Below the pieces are notes generated by a model that was not told the DNA's origin, did not search any database, and saw only the letters and a list, made by a program, of their open reading frames with translations. Below are positions 42,144 through 51,283 of a stretch of DNA of 64,000 bases, in pieces; the stretch's first letter is position 1; the number at the start of each line of letters is the position of its first letter. Made by a program: the position numbers and the translations under genes. Location: positions 477,680 through 541,679 of the forward strand of contig NZ_BNBL01000004.1 in NCBI RefSeq assembly GCF_014655595.1, read 5' to 3'. This stretch comes from Streptomyces griseocarneus (GTDB lineage: Bacteria > Actinomycetota > Actinomycetes > Streptomycetales > Streptomycetaceae).

Positions 42144-44639
42144 TCAGGGGCTCTCGGGGCCTTCGGGAGCATTGGCGCCTTCGGGGCCTTCGGGGTCCTC
42201 GGCGGCGGGGGCCCCGGCGAGGAGGTGGGTCAGCAGCCGGATCGCCGCCCTCTTGTCGAGCGGGTCGTTGCCGTTGCCGCACTTGGGGGACTGGATGCAC
42301 GAAGGGCAGCCGGTGTCGCACTCGCAGGCGGCGATCGCCTCGCGGGTGGCGCCGAGCCAGCGGGCGGCCGTGTGGAAGGCGCGCTCGGCGAAGCCGGCGC
42401 CGCCGGGCTGGCCGTCGTAGACGAAGACGGTCGGCAGGAGGGTGTCGGGGTGCAGGGGCACGGAGACGCCGCCGATGTCCCAGCGGTCGCAGGTGGCGAA
42501 GAGGGGGAGCATGCCGATGGAGGCGTGTTCGGCGGCGTGCAGGGCCCCGCCAAGAGCCTCGGGGGCGATGCGGGCGGCGTCGAGCTGGTCCTCGGTGACC
42601 GTCCACCACACGGCGCGGGTGCGCAGGGTGCGGGCCGGCAGGTCCAGCTTGGACTCGCCGAGGACCTCGCCGGTGATGAGTTTGCGGCGGAGGAAGGAGA
42701 CGACCTGGTTGGTGACCTCGACGGAGCCGAAGCACAGCCGTGCGTCTCCCCAGGGGACCTCGGTGGTGGTCTCGAGGACGGAGATGACGGTGGTGTCGCG
42801 GGCGGTCGTCGAATAGGGCGGGTCGGCCTGCTCGACGAGGGCGACGGCCTCGTCCAGGTCGAGGTGGCGCACGAGGTACGTACGGCCCTGGTGGAGGTGG
42901 ACGGCGCCCTCGTGGACGGTGCTGTGGGCGGCGGCCGCGTCCACGGTGCCCAGCAGCCGGCCCGTGCCCTCCTCCACGACCTGGACGGGCCGTCCGCCGC
43001 CGCCGCGGATGTCGGCGAGGTCGGCGGCGCGCTCGCGGCGGGTCCAGTGCCAGGCGGCGGCCCGGCGGCGGAGCAGCCGGCGGGCCTCGAGCTGGGAGAT
43101 CACGACCATGGCCTCGGGGCCGAACAGTGACAGGTCGGATTCGGTGAGCGGCAGTTCCTCGGCCGCGGCGCACAGATGGGGGGCGAGGACGTAGGGGTTG
43201 TCCGGGTCGAGGACGGTGGATTCCACCGGACGGCGGAACAGCGCCTCGGGGTGGTGGACGAGGTAGGTGTCCAGGGGGTCGTCCCGGGCGATGAGGACGG
43301 CGAGCGCGCCCCGGCCCGTACGGCCCGCGCGGCCGGCCTGTTGCCACAGGGAGGCGCGGGTGCCGGGATAGCCGGACAGGAGGACGGCGTCGAGGCCGGC
43401 GACGTCGACGCCCAGTTCGAGGGCGGAGGTGGCGGCGAGGCCCAGGAGCTCGCCGGTGTGCAGGGAGCGCTCGATGGCCCGGCGTTCTTCGGGGAGGTAG
43501 CCGCCGCGGTAGGCGGCGACGCGGGAGGGGAGGGAGCGGTCGATCGCGGCCAGGCGTTCCTGGGCGATGAGGGCGATCAGCTCGGCGCCGCGCCGGGAGC
43601 GCACGAAGGCGACGGTGCGGACGCCCTGGACGGCGAGGTCGGTGAGGAGCTCGGCGGTCTCGGCGGTGGCGGTGCGGCGGACGGGGACGCCGCGCTCGCC
43701 GTGGAGCTCGGTGAGCGGGGGCTCCCAGAGGGCGAAGACGAGCTCGCCGCGCGGTGAGGCGTCCTCGGTGATGCCGGTGACCGGCAGGCCGGTGAGGCGG
43801 CTCGCGGCGGTGGCGGGGTCGGAGGCGGTGGCGGAGGCGAGGAGGAAGACGGGGGAGGAGCCGTAGCGGGCGCAGATGCGCCGCAGCCGGCGCAGCACCT
43901 GGGCGACGTGGGAGCCGAAGACGCCGCGGTAGGTGTGGCACTCGTCGACGACGACGTAGCGCAGGGCGCGCAGGAAGGAGGCCCATCTGGGGTGGGCGGG
44001 CAGGATCGAGCGGTGGAGCATGTCGGGGTTGGTGAGTGCGTAATTGGCGTACTGACGCACCCATTCGCGTTCTTCCACGGGCGTGTCGCCGTCGTAGACG
44101 GCGGGCCGGACGCCCTTGCCCAGGGGGCCGGCCAGGGCGCGCACGGCGCGGCGCTGGTCGGCGGCCAGGGCCTTGGTGGGCGCGAGGTACAGGGCGGTGG
44201 CGCCGCGGCCGTTGGGGGCCTCGGAGCCGTCCAGGAGGGTGCTCAGCACCGGCGCGAGGTAGGCGAGGGACTTGCCGGAGGCGGTGCCGGTGGCCACGAC
44301 CACGGACTCGCCGCGCAGCGCGTGCTCGGCGGTGAGCGCCTGGTGGGCCCAGGGGCGCTCGATGCCCGCCGCCCGGATGGCGTCGATCACTTCCGGCCGG
44401 ATCTTCTCGGGCCAGGGGGCATGACGTCCGGGACGCGGGGGCAAGTGCTCCGTATGAGTGATGCGTGCAGCCCGGCTCGGCCCGGCGGCGAGTCGGTCGA
44501 GGACCGTCCGGGGAGCGGGATGTACGCCCGCCTCCGGCGGGAGTTGATCGTTGGCCATCGACACCGAGTGTGTCACTGGAGTGACGGACAATGGCGCCAA
44601 GGCGTCGTGCACGCCTGCCGGTAAGTGATTGAATGCCAT
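42144..44639 (-). CDS. DEAD/DEAH-box helicase with DUF1998-type C terminus
   Basis: An 831-residue superfamily II helicase. Motif I is [15 protein letters not shown], motif II is [11 protein letters not shown], motif III is LASATASDP and motif VI is [24 protein letters not shown]. Residues about 750-830 contain a four-Cys cluster ([20 protein letters not shown]) typical of the DUF1998 zinc-binding domain, as in MrfA/HrqA-type Hel308-like repair helicases. ATG at 44639 is used; an in-frame start at 44678 would extend it. It is divergent from bldG. A DNA-repair helicase role is likely. Confidence 0.9.
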   Translation of the reverse strand: MAFNHLPAGVHDALAPLSVTPVTHSVSMANDQLPPEAGVHPAPRTVLDRLAAGPSRAARITHTEHLPPRPGRHAPWPEKIRPEVIDAIRAAGIERPWAHQALTAEHALRGESVVVATGTASGKSLAYLAPVLSTLLDGSEAPNGRGATALYLAPTKALAADQRRAVRALAGPLGKGVRPAVYDGDTPVEEREWVRQYANYALTNPDMLHRSILPAHPRWASFLRALRYVVVDECHTYRGVFGSHVAQVLRRLRRICARYGSSPVFLLASATASDPATAASRLTGLPVTGITEDASPRGELVFALWEPPLTELHGERGVPVRRTATAETAELLTDLAVQGVRTVAFVRSRRGAELIALIAQERLAAIDRSLPSRVAAYRGGYLPEERRAIERSLHTGELLGLAATSALELGVDVAGLDAVLLSGYPGTRASLWQQAGRAGRTGRGALAVLIARDDPLDTYLVHHPEALFRRPVESTVLDPDNPYVLAPHLCAAAEELPLTESDLSLFGPEAMVVISQLEARRLLRRRAAAWHWTRRERAADLADIRGGGGRPVQVVEEGTGRLLGTVDAAAAHSTVHEGAVHLHQGRTYLVRHLDLDEAVALVEQADPPYSTTARDTTVISVLETTTEVPWGDARLCFGSVEVTNQVVSFLRRKLITGEVLGESKLDLPARTLRTRAVWWTVTEDQLDAARIAPEALGGALHAAEHASIGMLPLFATCDRWDIGGVSVPLHPDTLLPTVFVYDGQPGGAGFAERAFHTAARWLGATREAIAACECDTGCPSCIQSPKCGNGNDPLDKRAAIRLLTHLLAGAPAAEDPEGPEGANAPEGPESP

Positions 44640-44693
44640 CGCGGCTGCCGATCCATGGGGGGCGACCGCTCGATGCAAGGTGCTGGAGGATCC

Positions 44694-45035
44694 GTGGACC
44701 TGTCCCTGTCAACCGAGACCGTAGGCGACCGTACGGTTGTCCGGGTCGGTGGCGAGATTGATGTGTACACCGCGCCCAAGCTGCGTGAGCAGCTGGTCGA
44801 GCTGGTCAACGACGGCAACTACCACCTCGTCGTGGACATGGAGGGTGTCGACTTCCTCGACTCCACCGGGCTCGGCGTTCTGGTCGGCGGACTGAAGCGG
44901 GTGCGGGCCCATGAGGGTTCGCTGCGGCTGGTCTGCAACCAGGAGCGCATTCTCAAGATTTTCCGTATCACCGGCCTCACCAAGGTGTTCCCGATCCACA
45001 CCTCGGTCGAGGACGCGGTGCAGGCGACCGACTAG
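44694..45035 (+). CDS. bldG: BldG anti-sigma-factor antagonist
   Basis: A 113-residue STAS-domain protein with [22 protein letters not shown], where Ser57 is the phosphorylated residue of the family. The sequence and length match S. coelicolor BldG, which controls aerial growth and antibiotic production through partner-switching with several anti-sigma factors. GTG at 44694 follows GGAGGATCC. The next gene, the anti-sigma-like protein, lies 221 bases downstream behind a GC-rich spacer that could partly end transcription; mono- and bicistronic bldG transcripts are described in S. coelicolor. Confidence 0.95.
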   Translation: MDLSLSTETVGDRTVVRVGGEIDVYTAPKLREQLVELVNDGNYHLVVDMEGVDFLDSTGLGVLVGGLKRVRAHEGSLRLVCNQERILKIFRITGLTKVFPIHTSVEDAVQATD

Positions 45036-45256
45036 TCACGACTGACTGGTCACGGCCGGCTGGTCAGGCCGGCCGGCCAAGACGGCCGACCGCACAGGAC
45101 GGCCGGGCGGACCCGGCGGCCGGGAGGACCGGCCGGCGGCGGACGCCCGACGACAGAGCCACGCCGGGGGGTCACGGGCCCGAGGGTCCGGCCCCTCTGC
45201 GAGTCCGCCCTCTTCCGGAAGAGGGAAAGAGGGCACGTTCCACCGAGGGGGATGGC
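45036..45256 (+). other. GC-rich spacer between bldG and the anti-sigma gene, possible attenuator
   Basis: This spacer is built of overlapping GGCCGG, GGTCA and GACGGCC units that can fold into several alternative GC-rich hairpins. No gene is supported. It may act as the partial terminator that separates bldG-only from bldG-plus-downstream transcripts. Confidence 0.4.
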
Positions 45257-45721
45257 ATGGCCACCGTCGAACTTCTCTTCAGTGCCCTTCCCGAGCATGT
45301 CCGGACGGCCCGGCTGGTGGCGGCCGCGGTGGCGCGCCGGGCCGGGGTCGACGAGGCCGTGCTGGACGAGGTCCGGCTGGCGGTCGGGGAGGCGTGTTCG
45401 CGCGCCGTCGGCCTGCACGTGAGCCAGGGGATCTCCAGCCCGGTACGGGTGGTGCTGACCGAGGACGAGAAGAAGTTCTCCATCGAGGTCGCCGACGATG
45501 CCCCGCACGCCACTCCGGTGGCCATGGCCACGACGGGTTCCGCCGTCGGCACCCCCGCCGGGACCGCTCCCGTGGCGGACGACGCCGGGGGCGACAGCGA
45601 GGACGACATGGGCCTGGCCGTGATCAGCGGTCTGGTCGACGACGTCGAGGTGTCGGCGGGTGAGGCCGGCGGTCTGATCCGGATGAGCTGGCCGACGATC
45701 CCGGCGTCCGTGACGCCGTAG
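45257..45721 (+). CDS. RsbW-like anti-sigma factor (partner gene of bldG)
   Basis: A 154-residue GHKL-type ATPase domain of the anti-sigma (RsbW/SpoIIAB) class. The N box region reads RLAVGEACSRAVGLH. Relative to the family pattern E-x-x-x-N, Glu45 is kept but the magnesium-binding Asn is Arg49. DDMGLAVISGLVDDVEV corresponds to the G1 box. The linker between them is acidic and low in complexity. It is the conserved downstream gene of bldG and a known direct partner in S. coelicolor. The loss of Asn suggests weak or altered ATP use. Confidence 0.88.
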   Translation: MATVELLFSALPEHVRTARLVAAAVARRAGVDEAVLDEVRLAVGEACSRAVGLHVSQGISSPVRVVLTEDEKKFSIEVADDAPHATPVAMATTGSAVGTPAGTAPVADDAGGDSEDDMGLAVISGLVDDVEVSAGEAGGLIRMSWPTIPASVTP

Positions 45722-46114
45722 CGCACCGGCCGCCTTCTGCCGTAGGGCCCACCGCCCCAGGCGGCGTAATCACGTCGGCGGGCCGGGTGAAAACACCTGG
45801 CTGATTCTCGATCGTGCCTCCGGAATTCCGGTCGGGGACCCCCGCGCGGCCCCGGATCTTCACCAGGTGATCCGTCAATCGCCAGATCACCTGCAGATCA
45901 TCGGCAGAAGACCGGCGGATCGTCGGCGGGGCGTTTCCGGGATCGCGATGCGCGCAGGCTCATTCCGGTTCCCGCGCTCTGTTTTGATCTCGCCATGCTC
46001 CCTACAATCCGTCCATCTTGAGCTCAGGACGCCTGAGCGTGGCGGCTGTTCCCGCGGTTGTCCCTGTGTCGCGCCACGGCCGCACGCCCATGTGCCAAAC
46101 GTCAGGGAGGACGA
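45722..46114 (+). promoter_or_regulatory. Upstream region of hppA
   Basis: No gene is supported in these 393 bases. CAGGTGATC (45864-45872) and GATCACCTG (45885-45893) form a perfect 9-bp inverted repeat with a 12-base spacer, an operator-like site. TACAAT at 46003-46008 is a good -10 hexamer, with a weak -35 (TGTTTT) 17 bases before it. The hppA ribosome binding site AGGGAGG is at 46104-46110. Confidence 0.5.
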
Positions 46115-48508
46115 ATGGCGGGGCCCCTTACCCCTCGACAGGTGGACTTCACTCAGACTCTCGCGGTCGAGCTGACCGACGGCAATCGCACGCTGGTGAT
46201 GGTGATCGCGGCCGTCGCGATCGCGGCACTCGTGGTGGCCGTGGTACTGGTGCGACAGGTGCTCTCGGCAGGCGAGGGAACCGACGGCATGAAGAGAATC
46301 GCCGCGGCGGTGCAGGAGGGCGCGAACGCCTATCTCGCCCGGCAGATGCGCACGCTCGGCGTGTTCGCCGTGATCGTGTTCTTTCTGCTCATGCTGCTTC
46401 CGGCGGACAACTGGTCGCAGCGCATCGGCCGTTCGGTCTTCTTCCTGATCGGAGCGCTGTTCTCGGCGGCCACCGGCTACATCGGCATGTGGCTGGCGGT
46501 GCGCAGCAATGTGCGCGTGGCCGCGGCGGCCCGGGAGGCGACGCCGGCCGAGGGCGAGCCCGAGAAGGACCTGACCGAGGTCGCGCACAAGGCCATGAAG
46601 ATCGCGTTCCGCACGGGTGGCGTCGTCGGGATGTGCACCGTCGGGCTCGGTCTGCTGGGCGCCTCCTGCGTCGTACTGGTGTATGCGGCCGACGCGCCCA
46701 AGGTGCTGGAGGGCTTCGGGTTCGGCGCGGCGCTGCTGGCGATGTTCATGAGGGTCGGGGGCGGCATCTTCACCAAGGCCGCCGACGTCGGCGCCGACCT
46801 GGTCGGCAAGGTGGAGCAGGGCATTCCGGAGGACGATCCGCGCAATGCCGCGACCATCGCGGACAACGTGGGCGACAACGTCGGCGACTGCGCGGGCATG
46901 GCGGCCGACCTCTTCGAGTCGTACGCCGTCACGCTCGTCGCCGCGCTGATCCTCGGCAAGGCGGCGTTCGGCGACGCGGGTCTCGCGTTTCCGCTGCTCG
47001 TGCCCGCCATCGGCGTGCTGACCGCGATGATCGGCGTCTTCGCGGTGGCGCCGCGGCGCAGCGACCGCAGCGGAATGACCGCGATCAACCGGGGCTTCTT
47101 CATCTCGGCCCTCATCTCCCTGGTCCTGGTGGCGGTGGCGGTGTTCGCGTATCTCCCCTCCAGCTACGCGGACTTGACGGGCATCGCCGACGCGGCCATC
47201 AGCGGCCATGACGGCGACCCGCGGGTGCTCGCGCTGGTGGCCGTGGCGATCGGCATCGTCCTCGCGGCGCTCATCCAGCAGCTGACCGGCTACTTCACCG
47301 AGACCAGCCGGCGGCCCGTGCGGGACATCGGCAAGACCTCCCTCACCGGTCCCGCGACGGTCGTGCTCTCCGGCATCTCCGTGGGCCTGGAGTCGGCGGT
47401 CTACTCGGCGGTGCTCATCGCCCTCGGCGTGTACGGGGCGTTCCTGCTGGGCGGCACGTCCATCATGCTGGCGCTGTTCGCCGTGGCGCTGGCCGGGACG
47501 GGGCTGCTGACCACCGTCGGGGTCATCGTCGCGATGGACACCTTCGGCCCGGTCTCCGACAACGCGCAGGGCATCGCCGAGATGTCCGGTGACGTCGAGG
47601 GCGCGGGCGCGCAGGTGCTCACCGACCTCGACGCCGTCGGCAACACCACGAAGGCGATCACCAAGGGCATCGCCATCGCCACGGCGGTCCTGGCCGCGTC
47701 CGCGCTGTTCGGTTCGTACCGCGACGCGATCGCCACCGCCGTCGACGACGTGCACGCCAAAACGGGCGAGCTCGGGCTGAGCCTGGACATCTCGCAGCCG
47801 AACAACCTCGTCGGGCTGGTGCTCGGCGCGGCCGTCGTCTTCCTCTTCTCGGGCCTGGCCATCAACGCGGTGTCGCGGTCGGCGGGCGCGGTGGTCTACG
47901 AGGTGCGGCGGCAGTTCCGCGAGCACCCCGGGATCATGGACTACAGCGAGAAGCCGGAGTACGGGCGGGTGGTGGACATCTGCACCAAGGACGCGCTGCG
48001 CGAGCTGGCCACGCCCGGCCTGCTCGCGGTGCTGGCGCCCATCGCGGTCGGCTTCTCGCTCGGCGTCGGCGCGCTCGGCGCGTACCTGGCGGGCGCGATC
48101 GGCACCGGCACGCTGATGGCCGTCTTCCTCGCCAACTCCGGTGGCGCCTGGGACAACGCCAAGAAACTGGTCGAGGACGGGCACCACGGCGGCAAGGGGA
48201 GCGAAGCGCACGCGGCGACGGTCATCGGCGACACGGTCGGCGACCCGTTCAAGGACACCGCCGGTCCCGCGATCAACCCGCTGCTGAAGGTGATGAACCT
48301 GGTGGCGCTGCTCATCGCGCCGGCGGTGGTGAAGTTCTCGTACGGGGCGGACGCCAACCGGGGGCTGCGGATCACGGTGGCGCTGCTGGCGATCGCCGTC
48401 ATCGTGGGCGCGGTCTACGTCTCCAAGCGACGCGGCGTGGCCGTGGACGGCGACGACGGCGAGGCCGAGCCCGCGGCCAAGCCGGTCGATCCGGCGGTGG
48501 TCTCCTGA
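46115..48508 (+). CDS. hppA: Membrane-bound proton-translocating pyrophosphatase
   Basis: A 797-residue polytopic enzyme that hydrolyses pyrophosphate and pumps protons. The catalytic loop motifs GGIFTKAADVGADLVGKVE and DDPRNAATIADNVGDNVGDCAG are intact, as is the C-terminal GDTVGDPFKDTAGPA motif. GNTTKAITKG carries Lys where potassium-dependent enzymes have Ala, so this is the potassium-independent proton pump. ATG at 46115 follows AGGGAGG. The N-terminal 20 residues differ from the S. coelicolor protein recalled, but the rest is nearly identical. Confidence 0.95.
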   Translation: MAGPLTPRQVDFTQTLAVELTDGNRTLVMVIAAVAIAALVVAVVLVRQVLSAGEGTDGMKRIAAAVQEGANAYLARQMRTLGVFAVIVFFLLMLLPADNWSQRIGRSVFFLIGALFSAATGYIGMWLAVRSNVRVAAAAREATPAEGEPEKDLTEVAHKAMKIAFRTGGVVGMCTVGLGLLGASCVVLVYAADAPKVLEGFGFGAALLAMFMRVGGGIFTKAADVGADLVGKVEQGIPEDDPRNAATIADNVGDNVGDCAGMAADLFESYAVTLVAALILGKAAFGDAGLAFPLLVPAIGVLTAMIGVFAVAPRRSDRSGMTAINRGFFISALISLVLVAVAVFAYLPSSYADLTGIADAAISGHDGDPRVLALVAVAIGIVLAALIQQLTGYFTETSRRPVRDIGKTSLTGPATVVLSGISVGLESAVYSAVLIALGVYGAFLLGGTSIMLALFAVALAGTGLLTTVGVIVAMDTFGPVSDNAQGIAEMSGDVEGAGAQVLTDLDAVGNTTKAITKGIAIATAVLAASALFGSYRDAIATAVDDVHAKTGELGLSLDISQPNNLVGLVLGAAVVFLFSGLAINAVSRSAGAVVYEVRRQFREHPGIMDYSEKPEYGRVVDICTKDALRELATPGLLAVLAPIAVGFSLGVGALGAYLAGAIGTGTLMAVFLANSGGAWDNAKKLVEDGHHGGKGSEAHAATVIGDTVGDPFKDTAGPAINPLLKVMNLVALLIAPAVVKFSYGADANRGLRITVALLAIAVIVGAVYVSKRRGVAVDGDDGEAEPAAKPVDPAVVS

Positions 48509-48703
48509 CGGGTCCTCAGGCCGGCACGTGAGGGCCGCGGCGCGCCGTACGTCCCGTGGATACCGGTCGCCAGGTGCGGCGAATGCCACGCCGAGCTTGG
48601 TGCAAATGGCTCGAAACGCGGACGTATGGTGTGCTCGGCTCCCGGCCCCCACCGCTTGGACGTGTAAGTTCCGGGGCCGAGAGCCATTGAAGGGACCAAT
48701 CCG

Positions 48704-49279
48704 GTGAACAAGAAGCTTGTGGCTGCACTGTCCGGCGGGGCGGCACTTGTCCTGGCGCTGACGGGCTGCGGTGGTGGCGGCGACGACAGCAAGAAGAAAC
48801 TCGACGACTGGGCCAAGAACGTCTGCGACCAGATGCAGCCTCAGGTGAAGAAGATCCAGGAGGCCAACTCCTCGATCGCCAATGTCCAGAACGAGGAGGA
48901 CTCGAAGAAGATCCAGCAGACCGACTCGACCGCCTTCCAGGCCAACGCCGACGCCTACAAGGCGCTCGCCACGTCCGTCGACCGCGCGGGTGCGCCGCCG
49001 GTCAAGGACGGCGAGACCAGCCAGAAGAACGCGGTCAAGGCGCTCAACGACCTCTCCACGGCCTACACCGGCCTGAAGAAGCGCATGGACGCGCTGGACA
49101 CCAAGGACAAGGCCAAGTTCGCCGAGGGCCTCAAGGGCATCGCCGGGGACATCGGCAAGCTCAGCAGCCGCAGCGACGAGGCGCTCAAGAAGCTGCAGTC
49201 CGGTGACGTCGGCAAGGCCATGGCGAAGCAGCCGGGCTGCCAGAAGTCGTCGGTCTCGCCCACGCCGACCAAGAAGTGA
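48704..49279 (+). CDS. Small lipoprotein, helical, function unknown
   Basis: A 191-residue protein with a classical lipobox: the signal MNKKLVAALSGGAALVLALTG ends at Cys22, so it is lipid-anchored outside the membrane. The mature part is almost entirely helical, Lys/Asp/Glu-rich and without Trp beyond residue 36, and reads as a helical bundle. GTG at 48704 is preceded by AAGGGACC. It is a single gene between hppA and the methyltransferase. No domain is recognised. The stop codon lies inside the first copy of a 17-bp tandem repeat (49274-49346). Confidence 0.78.
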   Translation: MNKKLVAALSGGAALVLALTGCGGGGDDSKKKLDDWAKNVCDQMQPQVKKIQEANSSIANVQNEEDSKKIQQTDSTAFQANADAYKALATSVDRAGAPPVKDGETSQKNAVKALNDLSTAYTGLKKRMDALDTKDKAKFAEGLKGIAGDIGKLSSRSDEALKKLQSGDVGKAMAKQPGCQKSSVSPTPTKK

Positions 49280-49346
49280 CACCGGGCGAGGAGTGACACC
49301 GGCCGGGGAGTGACTCCGGCCCGGAGCGACTCCCACCGGAAGTGAC
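49274..49346 (+). repeat. Five degenerate 16-17 bp tandem repeats
   Basis: Units with the core (A/G)AGTGAC start at 49274, 49291, 49308, 49324 (GAGCGAC) and 49340, so the period is 17, 17, 16 and 16. The unit continues CACCGGGCG-like. The first unit contains the stop codon of the lipoprotein gene. The repeats lie in the spacer before the methyltransferase gene and may mark a short slipped-strand duplication. Confidence 0.7.
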
Positions 49347-49441
49347 CCGGGTCGCCATCCAGTTGGCTCCGCCCGGCGCCGCGCCCGCCCGCGCCGCGCC
49401 GGGCTTTCGCCATTTGCCGGTGGCGCCCCGACAATGGTCCC

Positions 49442-50980
49442 GTGAGTACCACGCACCTCCCCACCGCCGATCCCGCGCGCACCGCCCGGCTGCGCGACGC
49501 CCTGCTGGCCGCCGCCTTCACCGCCGACGGCCTCCTCGAGCTGCTCGGCGCCCCCGCCTACGCCGCGCTCGCCCGCAGCGAGACCGTCCCCGCCCTGCGC
49601 GCCACGCGCGGCGACGGCCCGCTGGAGACCCTGGTCCGGCTCTTCCTGCTGCAGCGCCCGGTCTCCTACGGGCAGGCCGCCGCGGCGCTCCCGGTGGAGG
49701 ACTGCCTCGCCGACGGCTGGCTGGTGCGCGACGCGCGGGACGACGCCCTGGTGCGGGCGAGCGTGGACGTGCGCCCGTACGGCGGCCCCGACGGCGAGGA
49801 CTGGTGGATCGTCTCCGACCTGGGCTGCGCCGTCGGCGGCGCGGGCGGGATCGCCCAGGGGGCCGCGGGCCCCGCCGGCGTGGACCGCTCGGAGCTGGTC
49901 CTCGGGGTGGGCGGCGCGTCCACGACGCTCGCCGGGATCACGGTCCGTACGCCCGTGACGAGCGCCCTCGACCTCGGCACCGGCTCCGGCATCCAGGCCC
50001 TGCACGCCGCCCAGCACGCCGGCCGGGTCACCGCCACGGACCTCAACCCGCGCGCACTGGGGATCGCCCGGCTCACGCTCGCACTCTCCGGCGCACCGGA
50101 GGCCGACCTGCGCCAGGGTTCGCTCTTCGAGCCGGTCGCCGGGGAGACCTTCGACCTGATCGTCTCGAACCCGCCCTTCGTCATCTCTCCCGGCGCCCGC
50201 CTGACCTACCGCGACGGCGGCATGGGCGGCGACGACCTGTGCCGCACGCTCGTGAACCAGGCGGCCGACCGGCTCAACGACGGCGGCTACTGCCAGCTGC
50301 TGGCCAACTGGCAGCACGTGACGGGCGAGGACTGGCGGGAGCGGCTCGCGTCCTGGGTGCCGAACGGCTGCGACGCGTGGATCGTCCAGCGGGAGGTGCA
50401 GGACGTCGCGCAGTACGCCGAGCTGTGGCTGCGCGACGCCGGTGATCACCGCACCACCCCCGAGGAGTACGCGGCCCGCTACGACGCGTGGCTGGAGGAA
50501 TTCGAGGCCCGTAAGACGAAGGGCATCGGATTTGGCTGGATCACGCTGCGCAAGACGGGTTCCGACCGCCCCTCCGTGATCGCCGAGGAGTGGCCGCACC
50601 CGGTCGAGCAGCCGCTGGGCGAGACCGTAAGGGCGCATTTCGAGCGGCAGGACTTCCTGCGCACCCGCGACGACGCCGCGCTGCTGGCCACGCACTACCG
50701 GCTGGCCGACGAGGTCGTACAGGAGCAGGTCGGCCTGCCGGGCGCCGAGGACCCCGAGCACGTGGTGCTGCGGCAGAACAGGGGCATGCGGCGGGCGACC
50801 AAGGTGGACACGGTGGGTGCCGGGTTCGCCGGAGTGTGTGACGGCTCTCTCAGCGCGGGCCGGATCCTGGACGCGATCGCCCAGCTGGTCGGGGAGGACC
50901 CGGTGCTGCTGCGCGACCGCACGCCGGAGTCCATCCGGACGCTCGTCGGACAGGGCTTCATCACGCCGGTCACCGGCTGA
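49442..50980 (+). CDS. Class I SAM-dependent methyltransferase (N6/N5-type)
   Basis: A 512-residue methyltransferase. The SAM motif ALDLGTGSGIQ is near residue 178 and VSNPPFVISPGARLTY carries the NPPF catalytic box, as in HemK/PrmC and 16S-rRNA or N6-adenine enzymes. A helical N-terminal domain (about 1-165), with LVRLFLLQRPVSYGQAAAALP and SDLGCAV, and a C-terminal winged-helix-like domain (about 370-512) match the DUF7059 family of actinobacterial methyltransferases. GTG at 49442 is used. It stands alone before topA; its substrate is unknown. Confidence 0.83.
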   Translation: MSTTHLPTADPARTARLRDALLAAAFTADGLLELLGAPAYAALARSETVPALRATRGDGPLETLVRLFLLQRPVSYGQAAAALPVEDCLADGWLVRDARDDALVRASVDVRPYGGPDGEDWWIVSDLGCAVGGAGGIAQGAAGPAGVDRSELVLGVGGASTTLAGITVRTPVTSALDLGTGSGIQALHAAQHAGRVTATDLNPRALGIARLTLALSGAPEADLRQGSLFEPVAGETFDLIVSNPPFVISPGARLTYRDGGMGGDDLCRTLVNQAADRLNDGGYCQLLANWQHVTGEDWRERLASWVPNGCDAWIVQREVQDVAQYAELWLRDAGDHRTTPEEYAARYDAWLEEFEARKTKGIGFGWITLRKTGSDRPSVIAEEWPHPVEQPLGETVRAHFERQDFLRTRDDAALLATHYRLADEVVQEQVGLPGAEDPEHVVLRQNRGMRRATKVDTVGAGFAGVCDGSLSAGRILDAIAQLVGEDPVLLRDRTPESIRTLVGQGFITPVTG

Positions 50981-51283
50981 GGACCCCTTCGGCCGACTGA
51001 TGCCGACTGATGCCGGCCGGTGCCGACTGATGAGAAGGGGGGAAGGAGGGGTCGTGTTCGCGTCACCTTTTCCTTCCCCCGGTCCGGCCGGGCGGTGTCG
51101 GCGTTACCGGCGGTTGGTGTGACGGTCCGGGCGGCAGACAGGACGCTTGTCGGGTTACCGTTCGAGTGGCGTTGCGGGCTTTTTCCGTTTGACACGGGGG
51201 CGGGATGTACCGTCACACTCCGCAGCGTCACGTAACGCCCACAGAAACGCCCACACCGAGTGCCGACCGGAAGAAGAGCGAAG
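50981..51283 (+). promoter_or_regulatory. topA upstream region with 10-bp repeats
   Basis: Within these 303 bases, CCGACTGATG occurs at 50993-51002, 51003-51012 and 51023-51032, and the intervening 10 bases (CCGGCCGGTG) look like a diverged fourth unit, so the period is exactly one helical turn. topA is known to respond to supercoiling in Streptomyces. No -10/-35 pair is called. Confidence 0.55.

Noticed and set aside
41530..44712. 1060-codon minus-strand frame overlapping the helicase and the Tad genes
   Set aside because: The helicase frame with motifs I, II and VI lies in another register. This frame is Arg/Pro/His/Gly-rich with no domain.
45887..50761. 1624-codon minus-strand frame over hppA and the methyltransferase
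   Set aside because: It covers five plus-strand features, is Arg/His/Asp/Gly-rich and shows no motif. It is a shadow frame of high-GC coding DNA.
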